A DNA stretch of 64,000 nucleotides from Proteiniphilum acetatigenes DSM 18083 (GTDB lineage Bacteria > Bacteroidota > Bacteroidia > Bacteroidales > Dysgonomonadaceae), in the NCBI RefSeq assembly GCF_000380985.1, contig NZ_KB905698.1:123164-187163 (forward strand), written 5' to 3'. Positions 1 through 8,800 of the stretch are shown here, in pieces. Under the pieces are notes generated by a model. It saw nothing but the letters and a program-made list of their open reading frames with translations, did no database searches and had not been told where the DNA came from. Positions within the stretch are counted from its first letter, which is position 1, and the number at the start of each line of letters is the position of its first letter. The translations under genes were made by a program, and so were the position numbers.

Positions 1-1635
1 AACAAATGGTTTCAGAAACTGACCGATCAATATGAAAAAACATTGCGTTATCTGGGAAAGAAAAATCACCGCTGGATAACCGTAGTAATGATTTTAGTAT
101 TCAGCCTGGCACTGTTTTTATTGATGAGAACTACCCCCACCGGATTTGTTCCCCAGGAGGATAGCGGATCGGTACTCTGTATGATCACCCTGCCGCCGGG
201 ATCCTCACTCGAGAGGACTGACTCGATGGTGCACCGGGCATACGAAATCGCAAAAGAAATACCGGAGGTGGCACACATTTCAAGTATCAGCGGTGTTAAC
301 TTTATGAGTGGTCTGGGCAGCCCTTACGGCACACTCATCATCAAACTGACACCCTGGAAAGATAGAAAGAGGACAGCTTCAGATATAGTGACTGTTTTAA
401 CCGAAGAAACAAGCTCTATCATAGGTGCTTCGTTTACGGTGTTCAGTTCTCCTACTTTAAGAGGGTTTGGTTTGAGTAGCGGTGTGGAGTTAAAGATGCA
501 GGACAGGACAGGGGGGAATATCTACGATTTCTTCGATGTCACACAGAATTTTCTGGGCAAGTTACAGGCCACAGATCAGATCCTGACCGCTTACACCACT
601 TTTAATCCCAATTTTCCTCAGAAGCAGATAGAGGTGGATATTGCCAAGGTAAAAGAATCGGGGTTACAACTCAACGATATTTTATCCACCCTGCAAATGT
701 ATATCGGCAGCATGTACACCTCCAACTTTACGTTGTACGGAAAGCCCTACCGTGTTATTATACAGGCTTCACCCGAATATCGTAAAAATATGGATAACCT
801 GGATGCTCTTTTTGTAAAAACAGCATCAGGCGAAATGGCTCCTATTACCGAATACCTGACAATAACCGACTTTTCCGGTCCACAATCCTACACCCGGTAT
901 AATATGTACGCGTCGATGGACGTAACCATTGTTCCCAACTTTAGTGAAGGATACAGCACCGGTGACGTTATCGATCTTGTCGACCGGATGGGAGCGGACG
1001 AACTTCCGGTAGGATATGGCTTCGAATATACGGGGATGACGCGCGAGGAGGTCAGCAGCGGTAACCAGACACTGCTTATTTTTGTGATCTGTCTGATATT
1101 CGTCTATCTCCTTCTCTGTGCCCTTTATGAAAGTTATATCATCCCTCTTTCTGTAATATTTTCGCTTCCGGTAGGTTTGGCAGGTGTATTTATCTTCCTG
1201 AAATTATTTGGGGTGACACAGGGTATTACTAATAACATATACGTTCAGATCTCCCTTATCATGCTGATCGGTTTGTTGGCTAAAAACGCCATCCTGATTG
1301 TGGAGTTTGCCATCCAGCGACGAAAACAGGGAATGAATATAGTGGAGGCAGCCGTCAAGGGAGCGGTGGCCCGTTTGCGTCCTATCCTGATGACCTCGTT
1401 TGCTTTCATTGCAGGACTGACACCCCTCTTTTTTGCAACCGGAGCAGGTTCTGTCGGAAACCGTTCCATCGGTATCAGTGCCATTGGAGGTATGCTGATC
1501 GGAACCGTACTGGGTGTATTGATCATTCCTTCACTTTACATCATATTCCAGACGCTACATGATAAATTCGCGAAATCAGGTATTGTGAACATAAGTGATG
1601 ACTCAATAAACAAAAATAGCAATGAACAAAAATAA
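1..1635 (+). CDS. RND multidrug efflux permease, C-terminal part (5' end outside window)
   Basis: This is the C-terminal half of an inner-membrane RND pump of the HAE1 (AcrB/MexB) type, which expels hydrophobic compounds using proton influx. The frame is open from base 1 with no start, so the gene begins upstream; about 544 of the usual ~1,050 residues are present. Seen: a membrane helix at window residues ~24-44 followed by the GFVPQEDSG segment, a long periplasmic region, then a helix block from about residue 355. GLLAKNAIL carries the lysine that corresponds to the proton-relay lysine K940 of AcrB. The TTG at 43 is an internal codon, not the start. The stop overlaps the next gene by 14 bases, so the two are one operon; the periplasmic adaptor is presumably upstream. 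Confidence 0.93.
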   Translation, partial: NKWFQKLTDQYEKTLRYLGKKNHRWITVVMILVFSLALFLLMRTTPTGFVPQEDSGSVLCMITLPPGSSLERTDSMVHRAYEIAKEIPEVAHISSISGVNFMSGLGSPYGTLIIKLTPWKDRKRTASDIVTVLTEETSSIIGASFTVFSSPTLRGFGLSSGVELKMQDRTGGNIYDFFDVTQNFLGKLQATDQILTAYTTFNPNFPQKQIEVDIAKVKESGLQLNDILSTLQMYIGSMYTSNFTLYGKPYRVIIQASPEYRKNMDNLDALFVKTASGEMAPITEYLTITDFSGPQSYTRYNMYASMDVTIVPNFSEGYSTGDVIDLVDRMGADELPVGYGFEYTGMTREEVSSGNQTLLIFVICLIFVYLLLCALYESYIIPLSVIFSLPVGLAGVFIFLKLFGVTQGITNNIYVQISLIMLIGLLAKNAILIVEFAIQRRKQGMNIVEAAVKGAVARLRPILMTSFAFIAGLTPLFFATGAGSVGNRSIGISAIGGMLIGTVLGVLIIPSLYIIFQTLHDKFAKSGIVNISDDSINKNSNEQK

Positions 1636-3031
1636 AAATATAGTACCGGTTATTTTCGCAGGGATCGTCTTTGTTTTTCTGGGATTATCCTCCTGTCAGG
1701 TGTTAAACCGCTACCAAACACCGGAAATAGATACGTCGGACCTATACAGGGACAGTCACGCAGATGATACAACCACCATTGCCGATATCCCCTGGAGGGA
1801 GTTTTTCACCGACACCTACCTGATTGGATTGATCGAGGAAGGTCTGGAGCACAACGCCGATTTACAGGTGGCGGTAACCGGTATCCGTCAGGCCGAAGCG
1901 ATCCTGAATATGGCGCGCGCATCCTATTTCCCCACCGTATCACTTACAGGGCAGGTATCGAATATTACAACGAGTGATGCCAATAAAACACTCGCTTACA
2001 GTTCGAATAACGTTACATTGGGAATTGCGGCCTCGTGGGAACTGGACCTGTGGGGAAAACTGAACCGCCAGGCCAGGTCGAAATATGCATTGTTCCTGCA
2101 AAGCCATTCTTATAGAAACCTCATCCAGAGCTCACTTATCGCCAATATTGCTACCTCTTATTACTCTCTGCTGGCGCTCGATGAGCAACTGCGCATCACT
2201 ACAGAAACAGTCAATCTTCTGGAAAAAAATGTGGAAACAATGAGGGCGCTGAAAGAGGCAGGGATGCAAAATGTAAATGAGGCCGCCGTAGAACAAAGTC
2301 GGGCTTTGATGTTAAGGACAAAATTGAGTATCTATGATTTAGAAAGTGCTATCCATCAACTGGAAAACGGTATTTCAGTGATGCTGGGACGTAAACCCGG
2401 TGCAATAGAACGCTCGGCATTCGAGGCACAAACTGTCCCCACGGAGTTAGAGACAGGAGTTCCCGCCCAGCTATTGGCAAGACGTCCCGATGTAATACAG
2501 GCAGAACTTGACTTACGTTCTGCTTTTGAGTTGACAAATGCGGCACAGGCGAGCTTTTATCCCTCTGTCACATTGAATCCGGGTTCGATGATAGGTTTCG
2601 CGGCCTCGGGCTTTACCAACTTCTTCAGCAGTGAAAACTTATTGGCAAACGTTATCGGGGGATTAACCCAACCGATCTTCAACAGGGGACAATTGAAAGG
2701 AAACCTGAAAATAGCAAAAGCCCAACAGGAAGCAGCCCTGATTACTTTCAAAAATACCCTGCTAAGGGCGGGACAGGAAGTCTCGGATATCTTGTTTTCT
2801 TATGAATCATCCGTTAAAAAAAACAGTATCCGCCAGGAGCAAATCGTCTCAACCCAAAAAGCAGTGGAATATACAAAGGATTTACTGATCGCCGGCGAAG
2901 CCAATTATACCGAAGTGCTCACAGCAGAACAAAACTATCTCTCGGCACAACTTAGCGAGGTAAGCGACAAGCTTGAACAATTGCAATATTCAGTCAATTT
3001 ATACCGGGCTTTGGGAGGAGGCGCGGAATAA
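1622..3031 (+). CDS. TolC-like outer-membrane efflux lipoprotein (NodT/OprM type)
   Basis: This is the outer-membrane channel partner of the RND pump. It has 469 residues, normal for the OprM/NodT branch. The N-terminus is a lipoprotein signal ending in LSSC (Cys25), so it should be anchored in the outer membrane by a lipid. The body shows two repeats of amphipathic helices typical of outer membrane efflux proteins, with LARRPDVIQAEL near residue 285, the hallmark start of the second repeat, and a C-terminal YTEVLTAEQNYLSAQ helix. The start overlaps the permease stop by 14 bases, implying translational coupling. Function is assigned by family; substrates cannot be read from sequence. Confidence 0.93.
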   Translation: MNKNKNIVPVIFAGIVFVFLGLSSCQVLNRYQTPEIDTSDLYRDSHADDTTTIADIPWREFFTDTYLIGLIEEGLEHNADLQVAVTGIRQAEAILNMARASYFPTVSLTGQVSNITTSDANKTLAYSSNNVTLGIAASWELDLWGKLNRQARSKYALFLQSHSYRNLIQSSLIANIATSYYSLLALDEQLRITTETVNLLEKNVETMRALKEAGMQNVNEAAVEQSRALMLRTKLSIYDLESAIHQLENGISVMLGRKPGAIERSAFEAQTVPTELETGVPAQLLARRPDVIQAELDLRSAFELTNAAQASFYPSVTLNPGSMIGFAASGFTNFFSSENLLANVIGGLTQPIFNRGQLKGNLKIAKAQQEAALITFKNTLLRAGQEVSDILFSYESSVKKNSIRQEQIVSTQKAVEYTKDLLIAGEANYTEVLTAEQNYLSAQLSEVSDKLEQLQYSVNLYRALGGGAE

Positions 3032-3137
3032 TCTGATTAAAAAGTTCCGGGAGCTTACTTGCCTTATAGTTATCCTTAAAAAGGGGATGGCAGATTGTTA
3101 AATGATAGCCGATTCACCAGGTTATCACAAATTTTTG

Positions 3138-3145
3138 TATTTTTG
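3138..3145 (+). promoter_or_regulatory. candidate -7 promoter box for the first ECF sigma gene
   Basis: TATTTTTG matches the Bacteroidota -7 consensus TAnnTTTG and lies 37 bases before the GTG start at 3183. No clear TTTG -33 box is visible at the expected distance, and the region is AT-rich, so this is a suggestion only. Confidence 0.35.
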
Positions 3146-3182
3146 ACTCTTAATATATAAAAAAACGCAAAATTATTATACA

Positions 3183-3746
3183 GTGCAGGTCTCCACAGAA
3201 TATAAGGTTCAGTTTGAAGGAACGTATGTTTCTTACTATGCACGGATGAAGCGTTTTGCCCGGCAATATGTAATCTGTGAAGAAGATGCGGAAAATATTG
3301 TACAGGATATTTTTTTCGAACTATGGGAAAAGCAGTTAGAATTCACCTCTCTTGTCAATCTCAGCGGGTTCCTGTTTATGATGTTAAAGAACAGGTGTAT
3401 TGATTTTCTCCGACGAAAGACATTAGAGCAACATGCCGTTGACGAAATACAATCTGAGTACATCCGTACACTGAAGCTGAAATTTGAATCACTGGAAGCC
3501 CTGGATAATAAATTGCTCAACGAGACCGATATAGATACCATTATTCATAATGCTATAGATAGCCTTCCGGAGAGATGCCGGGAGATCTTTGTGATGAATA
3601 AGATCGAAGGGAAAAAACAGAAAGTGATCGCGCAGGAACTCAATATTTCCATCCACACCGTGGAAAGCCAGATGGCCATTGCCTATAAAAAACTAAAAGA
3701 AGCATTAAAGGATTACACCTTCCTTTTCCTTTTCTTTTTTATTTGA
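3183..3746 (+). CDS. ECF-type RNA polymerase sigma factor
   Basis: This is a 187-residue extracytoplasmic-function sigma factor, which directs RNA polymerase to a small regulon when released by its anti-sigma factor. Region 2 is seen at residues ~15-80 (YYARMKRFARQYV, EEDAENIVQDIFFELWEKQ) and region 4 at ~120-178 (LPERCREIFVMNKIEGKKQ, then a helix-turn-helix in AQELNISIHTVESQ). The chosen start is GTG; an in-frame ATG at 3246 would cut into region 2.1. The last ten residues are strongly hydrophobic (FLFLFFFI). A second copy of the 3' end lies at 4294-4484, just before the FecR gene, so this sigma factor probably paired with that FecR before sequence came between them. Confidence 0.9.
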   Translation: MQVSTEYKVQFEGTYVSYYARMKRFARQYVICEEDAENIVQDIFFELWEKQLEFTSLVNLSGFLFMMLKNRCIDFLRRKTLEQHAVDEIQSEYIRTLKLKFESLEALDNKLLNETDIDTIIHNAIDSLPERCREIFVMNKIEGKKQKVIAQELNISIHTVESQMAIAYKKLKEALKDYTFLFLFFFI

Positions 3747-3765
3747 TTTCTTCAATGAATTCATC

Positions 3766-3799
3766 AAGTTTTTCCGCTGTATTCGCTTATCAAAAACGT
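3766..3799 (-). repeat. diverged copy of dispersed intergenic repeat, inverted
   Basis: On the minus strand this reads as a diverged copy of the family seen at 5601-5650, 5763-5835, 25612-25842 and 34632-34806. The 13-mer GATAAGCGAATAC (plus-strand complement at 3779-3791) recurs in direct orientation at 5610-5622. The two copies therefore face each other across the toxin-antitoxin remnant, the sigma remnant and the FecR gene. Confidence 0.5.
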
Positions 3800-3854
3800 T
3801 CGTATTACTCATGATTATATGAAGTTATTTAATTGTACTTATAAAAAAGATTTA

Positions 3855-3862
3855 TATCTTTG
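3855..3862 (+). promoter_or_regulatory. candidate -7 box of the antitoxin gene
   Basis: TATCTTTG matches TAnnTTTG. An ATTG at 3832-3835, with 19 bases between, could serve as an imperfect -33 box. Transcription would begin around 3870, just before the good ribosome binding site of the antitoxin. This is the best-spaced promoter pair in the window. Confidence 0.5.
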
Positions 3863-3895
3863 TTACTCCGACAAACAGAAAGGAAGGAGTTTAGT

Positions 3896-4132
3896 ATGAA
3901 GGCAATAGAGATTAAAACAAAGGAGCAGGAATTGATCCGGGAAATAAATAGCGATGTCAATTTACTTGAGTCGGCTTTGGAGTATGTCCGAAAAATAAAG
4001 AAATCACAACTAAAATATCCTTGTCAATATTCTGTAGATGAATTAAAAATAAGACTAAAAGAAGGACATAAAGCAGCAAAAGCGGGTATTTATAAGACTC
4101 AATCAGAAATGAGAAGCAAACATCCATTATGA
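3896..4132 (+). CDS. putative antitoxin of a decayed type II toxin-antitoxin module
   Basis: This is a 78-residue acidic/basic helical protein, the size of a RelB-like antitoxin. The start is set by a clear ribosome binding site (GGAAGGAG at 3882-3889, seven bases before the ATG). The frame also stays open upstream to 3860, but that would place the start inside the promoter. The stop overlaps a following ATG in an ATGA arrangement (4129-4132), the usual layout of antitoxin and toxin genes, and the next stretch encodes the end of a RelE-like toxin. Antitoxin identity is inferred from size, layout and neighbour. With the toxin broken, this gene is probably an orphan. Confidence 0.65.
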   Translation: MKAIEIKTKEQELIREINSDVNLLESALEYVRKIKKSQLKYPCQYSVDELKIRLKEGHKAAKAGIYKTQSEMRSKHPL

Positions 4133-4261
4133 GAATATCGTTCACTATTGGTCAGAAAACATTATAAAATTATCTATTTCATAGAGGACGAATATATTTA
4201 CATTGCCGCCGTATGGGATTGTCGGCAAAACCCATATACAAATATTAGCAAGATGAAATAA
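4129..4261 (+). pseudogene. RelE/ParE-type toxin remnant (internal deletion, frameshift)
   Basis: The ATG overlapping the antitoxin stop opens a frame of only 12 codons (MRISFTIG...). Immediately after, in another frame from 4151 to 4261, comes a typical RelE/ParE C-terminus: VRKHYKIIYFIEDEYIY, then IAAVWDCRQNP and a stop. RelE toxins are usually ~90-100 residues and end in this strand-plus-xWDxRQNP pattern, so the N-terminal and central part is missing and the ends are out of frame. RelE toxins cut mRNA in the ribosome; this one cannot be functional. Identity rests on recognising the C-terminal motif. Confidence 0.7.
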
Positions 4262-4293
4262 ATCCGGCGTTTTTTCAAAACCTGTCAAAAACC

Positions 4294-4484
4294 ATAGAGA
4301 GTTTATCGGAAAATACCGGGAAATATTCGTGATGAATAAGATCGAAGGGAAGAAACAAAGAGAAATCGCACAGGAACTCAATATCTCCGTTCATACCATG
4401 GAAAGCCAGATGGCCATTGCCTATAAAAAATTAAAAGCAGCATTAAAGGATCACACACTCCTCCTCCTCTTCTTTTTTATCTGA
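4294..4484 (+). pseudogene. duplicated 3' fragment of the ECF sigma gene
   Basis: This stretch repeats the region-4 end of the sigma gene at 3183-3746. It encodes REIFVMNKIEGKKQ, then AQELNISVHTMESQMAIAY and the same hydrophobic tail (LLLLFFFI stop). Relative to the intact copy there is a one-base deletion between 4300 and 4317, and regions 2 and the linker are absent. It sits 137 bases before the FecR gene, where a partner sigma gene would normally end. It may be the original sigma gene, truncated when a sigma/toxin-antitoxin segment came in, or a partial duplication. Confidence 0.8.
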
Positions 4485-4535
4485 TTTTCAATATGTTTAT
4501 ATTTCCTTTGTATGCAAGTCCGCCAAAATAGGTTT

Positions 4536-4543
4536 TACCTTTG
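4536..4543 (+). promoter_or_regulatory. candidate -7 box before the FecR gene
   Basis: TACCTTTG exactly fits TAnnTTTG, 78 bases before the FecR start. A TTTG at 4507-4510 lies rather far upstream for a -33 box. It would let FecR be transcribed independently of the broken region upstream. Confidence 0.4.
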
Positions 4544-4621
4544 TATTTGTTTTGCGAAAAAAATTCTTTTCCTTTAGCGGATTTTCACTACCCATTCGTT
4601 TTATAAGTAATAAGCATCAAA

Positions 4622-5593
4622 ATGGAAGAACAACTTTTGCGATATTTCTCTGGAGAATTAACGGTCGAAGAACGGTTGGAATTGATTCACCGCATTGAAA
4701 ACGACAGTCGGTTAAAGGCTGAATTTATTCGTTTACAGAACCTGAACACGGTCTCACAACTCTCATCCCACCCTTCTGACCGGAGTGAGGGAATCACGCA
4801 TTTCAAGATATTTGCCTCTCGGATTAAGCGGAACGCCCAAAGAAAACTTTTTGGGAATATTACGAAATATGCCGCAATAGCACTTATTCTTGTAACCTCA
4901 ACCGTTTGGACTACAATGCATTTGTCGGATACCTTCATGGAACCGACTATGAATACATTACACGTTCCGGCGGGTCAACGCGCTCAAATAACATTGCAAG
5001 ACGGCACAGAGGTCTGGTTGAATGCGCAGTCAACAATGAAATATCCTTCCCGTTTTTCGAAAAAAAATCGTGAAGTCGAGATTACGGGAGAAGCATTCTT
5101 CGATGTGGCTCAGGAGAAGAAGAGACCATTTATCATCTCCACACAACATATAAACATGGAAGTGTTAGGAACGCAGTTCAACGTATACAGTTATCCCGGC
5201 GCAGGTTACATTCAAACTAAACTGATAGAGGGTTCTTTGAGGGTTTATCAGGCAGACAATAAAAATAGCAGTATTATTCTGAAACCGGATGAACAGGTGA
5301 CAATCCGGGGAAATAATATGACTGTCGGTCATATCAATAATCCGGACCACATGCTCTGGAGAAATGGAATTTATTCTTTTAACAACGAACGTTTGATCGT
5401 TATTCTTGAAAAATTACAACTCTATTATGACGTGAAAATCGTAGTGGAAGACCCTGAAATATTTAATGTCCGATACACCGGTAAATTCCGCCAGCGTGAC
5501 GGTATCGATGAGATCTTACGTATCTTACAAAAAATCCAACCCTTCAAGATCATGAGAGACAGAGAAAATAACATTATTACATTAACAAAATAA
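4622..5593 (+). CDS. FecR-family anti-sigma factor
   Basis: This is a 323-residue inner-membrane regulator that holds an ECF sigma factor and releases it when the outer-membrane SusC receptor signals. Seen: a short cytoplasmic N-terminal domain (MEEQLLRYFSGELTVEER), one membrane helix around residues 80-98 (YAAIALILVTSTVWTTMHL), a FecR domain at ~110-205 (LHVPAGQRAQITLQDGTEVW, then GEAFFDVA and LGTQFNVYSY) and the C-terminal DUF4974-type domain at ~253-320. Length and order are normal for Bacteroidota. The downstream SusC has the matching STN domain, so the pair probably controls the first glycan locus. Confidence 0.92.
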   Translation: MEEQLLRYFSGELTVEERLELIHRIENDSRLKAEFIRLQNLNTVSQLSSHPSDRSEGITHFKIFASRIKRNAQRKLFGNITKYAAIALILVTSTVWTTMHLSDTFMEPTMNTLHVPAGQRAQITLQDGTEVWLNAQSTMKYPSRFSKKNREVEITGEAFFDVAQEKKRPFIISTQHINMEVLGTQFNVYSYPGAGYIQTKLIEGSLRVYQADNKNSSIILKPDEQVTIRGNNMTVGHINNPDHMLWRNGIYSFNNERLIVILEKLQLYYDVKIVVEDPEIFNVRYTGKFRQRDGIDEILRILQKIQPFKIMRDRENNIITLTK

Positions 5594-5600
5594 ACATATC

Positions 5601-5650
5601 AATCTTCTCGATAAGCGAATACGGAAGAGAAACTTATTTTGATATGTTGA
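5601..5650 (+). repeat. diverged copy of dispersed intergenic repeat
   Basis: It contains CGATAAGCGAATACGG and then GAGAAACTTATTTTGATA, aligning with the core of the copy at 5763-5835 and, inverted, with 3766-3799. It lies directly after the FecR stop. The pairing arms are poorly kept here. Confidence 0.45.
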
Positions 5651-5762
5651 ACATAGAACAAATTTATTGAACCTTTTAAACGGAATTGCCTATGATGAAT
5701 AATCTGAGAAAATGAGAGCGACAGCTGCGCCAACAGCCGTCGCTCAGATTAAAGCAAACACT

Positions 5763-5835
5763 CAACTATTTCGTTAAGCAATACGAGCAGAAGACAAACT
5801 TGTTTGGATTATGCCGTTGCGAGAAATAGTCTAAT
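5763..5835 (+). repeat. dispersed intergenic repeat, 3' half, with fold-back structure
   Basis: Outer arms ACTATTTC (5765-5772) and GAAATAGT (5823-5830) are perfect inverted repeats. Inside lies the hairpin CAAAC-TT-GTTTG (5795-5806). The same layout recurs at 25612-25842 and 34632-34806 with altered but still complementary arms. The element sits in the leader of the first SusC gene, about 50 bases before its start, so it could be a leader RNA structure or a regulator site. The rest of the 5594-5880 gap shows nothing else clear. Confidence 0.65.
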
Positions 5836-5880
5836 TGCAATGAACATTCAATTTAGTATTCACTTTAAACACACAAATGT

Positions 5881-8800
5881 ATGAAAATAAACATTTCATC
5901 AGATCACTTTTTGCGAAAAAAAAGTGATTATAAAGAACTTATTAAGATCATGAAAATCTGCCTACTATTCCTATTTGCCTTCACTTTCCAATTGATGGCA
6001 CTCAATACCAACGCACAGGATGCGGTTATTGAGTTAAAGACAAGTTCCGTTACCATTGGCCAGTTAATCAACGAAATTGAGAGACAAACCAATTACCTGA
6101 TAGTTTATAGCAACCGGGAAGTAGATACCAACCGGAAAGTAAATTTCCCACAAAATTCGGATAAGGTATCCTCCTATCTCAGCACAGCGTTCTCAAATAC
6201 CGATATCGGCTATAATTTTGAGAATGATTACATCATACTTTCAAAGAAAGCACATCAGAATACATTAGATATAAACCGGTTGATCGAAGCTAGTCAGCAG
6301 CAAAGAAAGACAGTAACGGGTACAGTCACCGACGAAAATGGAGATCCGGTTATTGGGGCAACTATTGTTGAAAAAAATAATCCTTCACATGGAACCGTTA
6401 GCGATGTGGACGGAAACTTCACCGTGACAAATATACCCGAAAATGCCATCCTGCAATTTACATACGTTGGTATGAAAACACAGGAAATGGCGGTAAAGGG
6501 ACAAACTACCATCCATATCATCATGGAACCGGATGTAGAATTGTTGGATGAACTCATAGTGGTGGGTTACGGAGTACAAAAGCGTAGCGATGTAACCGGA
6601 GCTATAGCTTCCGTTACAGCAGAAAAACTAAATGCAACTCCGTCTACCAGTTTGGGAGAGATGCTTAGGGGAGCCGCACCGGGAATACAGGTAACGATGG
6701 GTAGTGCTGCACCGGGTGGAAGTTCGAATATTTTAGTGAGGGGAAGAAGATCCTTATCGGCAGGGAATGATCCGTTATATATTGTGGACGGCGTCCCCAG
6801 TCCGAGTATTGATGATATTAATGCCAATGATATCGCTTCTTTGGAAATCCTGAAAGATGCTTCCTCCCAATCAATCTACGGTGCAAGGGCCGCAAACGGG
6901 GTAATTTTAATTACCACCAAAAGAGGAATGGCAGGAAAAACCAAGGTAAGCGTAAATACCTATGCCGGTGTGCAGAACCTTTATAGAAATTTTGAGTTTT
7001 ATGATGGTGAACAATGGGCCGCATACAGAAAAGAGGCTTTTTATAATGCCTATGGATATTACAATGAAGACGAAGCATTTAAAGGCGTTATGCGTGATGT
7101 ACTCCATTCTAAGAAATACGTAGATTGGGAGGATGTAATGTTAAGTCCGGCATGGCAAAACAAGAATGATGTATTGATTCAGGCCGGAAATGAAAAAACC
7201 AAGTATGCTCTGTCTCTCGGTCATTTCTTCCAGGATGGAATTGTTCCTTCTTCCAATTTCCAGCGTTTTACCGGAAGACTGAACGTAGATCAAAAATTAT
7301 CCGAAAAAATTTCGTTAGGAGCAAATATATCCTATACCAAATCTTTCAGAAAAATTGCAGACGGCTCATTCAACTCCTTTATTACCATGCCCCCTTTAGC
7401 GGAAGTATATAAGGAGGATGGTTCGTTGCGTGAAGATGTAACGGAAGCCGGCGAATCACACTATAATCCGCTTTGGAATAACCGGAATTCCGAAAACGTG
7501 AATATTACAGACCGTCTCAATCTGAATGTAGTGGGGGACTGGAAAATACTGAAAAATTTATCCTACCGACTCAATACAAATTTGAATAAAAGAGATGTAC
7601 AGGAAAACTCTTATTTGGGTATCAACCATACCACGGGCAGAAACAACGGGGGAAGAGCTATCGTTGGGCAAAGTACCTATACCGATTACCTCGTAGAGAA
7701 TATTCTTAATTACAGCAAAGACATCCATAAACATCATCTGGATGCAACGGCTGTGGCCAGTTTAAACGGTATACAATGGAAACGTATAAGCAATACCGGT
7801 TTCGGATTCGCGAATGACGACCTCTCTTATCATGCCATCGCCTCGGCCACAACCCATTCTGTTCCTGTCTATGAATTCTCGGACAGAAAGCTGCTCTCCT
7901 ATATGGCAAGGGCAAGATATAATTACGACAGCAGATACTTACTTACTTTGGCCATACGGGTTGACGGTTCTTCCGTATTCGGGGCAAATAACAAATACGG
8001 TTATTTTCCATCGGCAGCCTTTGCATGGAGGGCCAGTCAGGAAGAGTTCCTGAAAGATGTGGGATTCCTGTCCGATTTAAAAGTCAGGGTTAGTTATGGC
8101 CAGGTAGGAAATCAGGCTATCAGCCCCTACACTACATTAGGATTAGCCGACAAATATCTGACGGAATTTGGTGACGAAATACATGTGGGTTATTTACCCA
8201 ATGCTGAATTAACAAATCCGAATCTAAAATGGGAAACTTCCACATCAGCCAATTTAGGTTTAGATTATAGTTTGTTCAAAGGAAGAATAAACGGTACAAT
8301 AGAACTCTATGATACCCAAACCACAGATCTTCTCGTTAGCAGATCATTGCCGACAACAAGCGGTTACTCCAGTCAGTTAGTTAATCTGGGCCATGTACAG
8401 AACAAGGGATTTGAACTTGCTCTGAATGTGATCCCTATTGACAAAAAAGATTTCCAATGGGAGGTAGGTGTGAATTTCACGGTTAACAGGAATAAGATCA
8501 AGAAGATTGATGGCAAACTGGATGCCGATGGGAATCAGGCGAATGACTTAAACAACAGGTGGTTCATCGGAGAATCCATGAATGTTTATTACGATTATCA
8601 ATTCGATGGTATCTGGCAGTTAACGGATGATATCGCCAATTCACATATGCCGGAAGCTACTCCGGGAAGTGTCCGCGTGAAGGATGTAAACGGAGACGGG
8701 GTAATCTCAGTAGATGATAGGGTCGTTATCCAAAGAGATCCTAAGTTTATTACTTCTTTTGTTACCGGTTTCGATTATAAGAACTTTAACCTGTCGTTCG

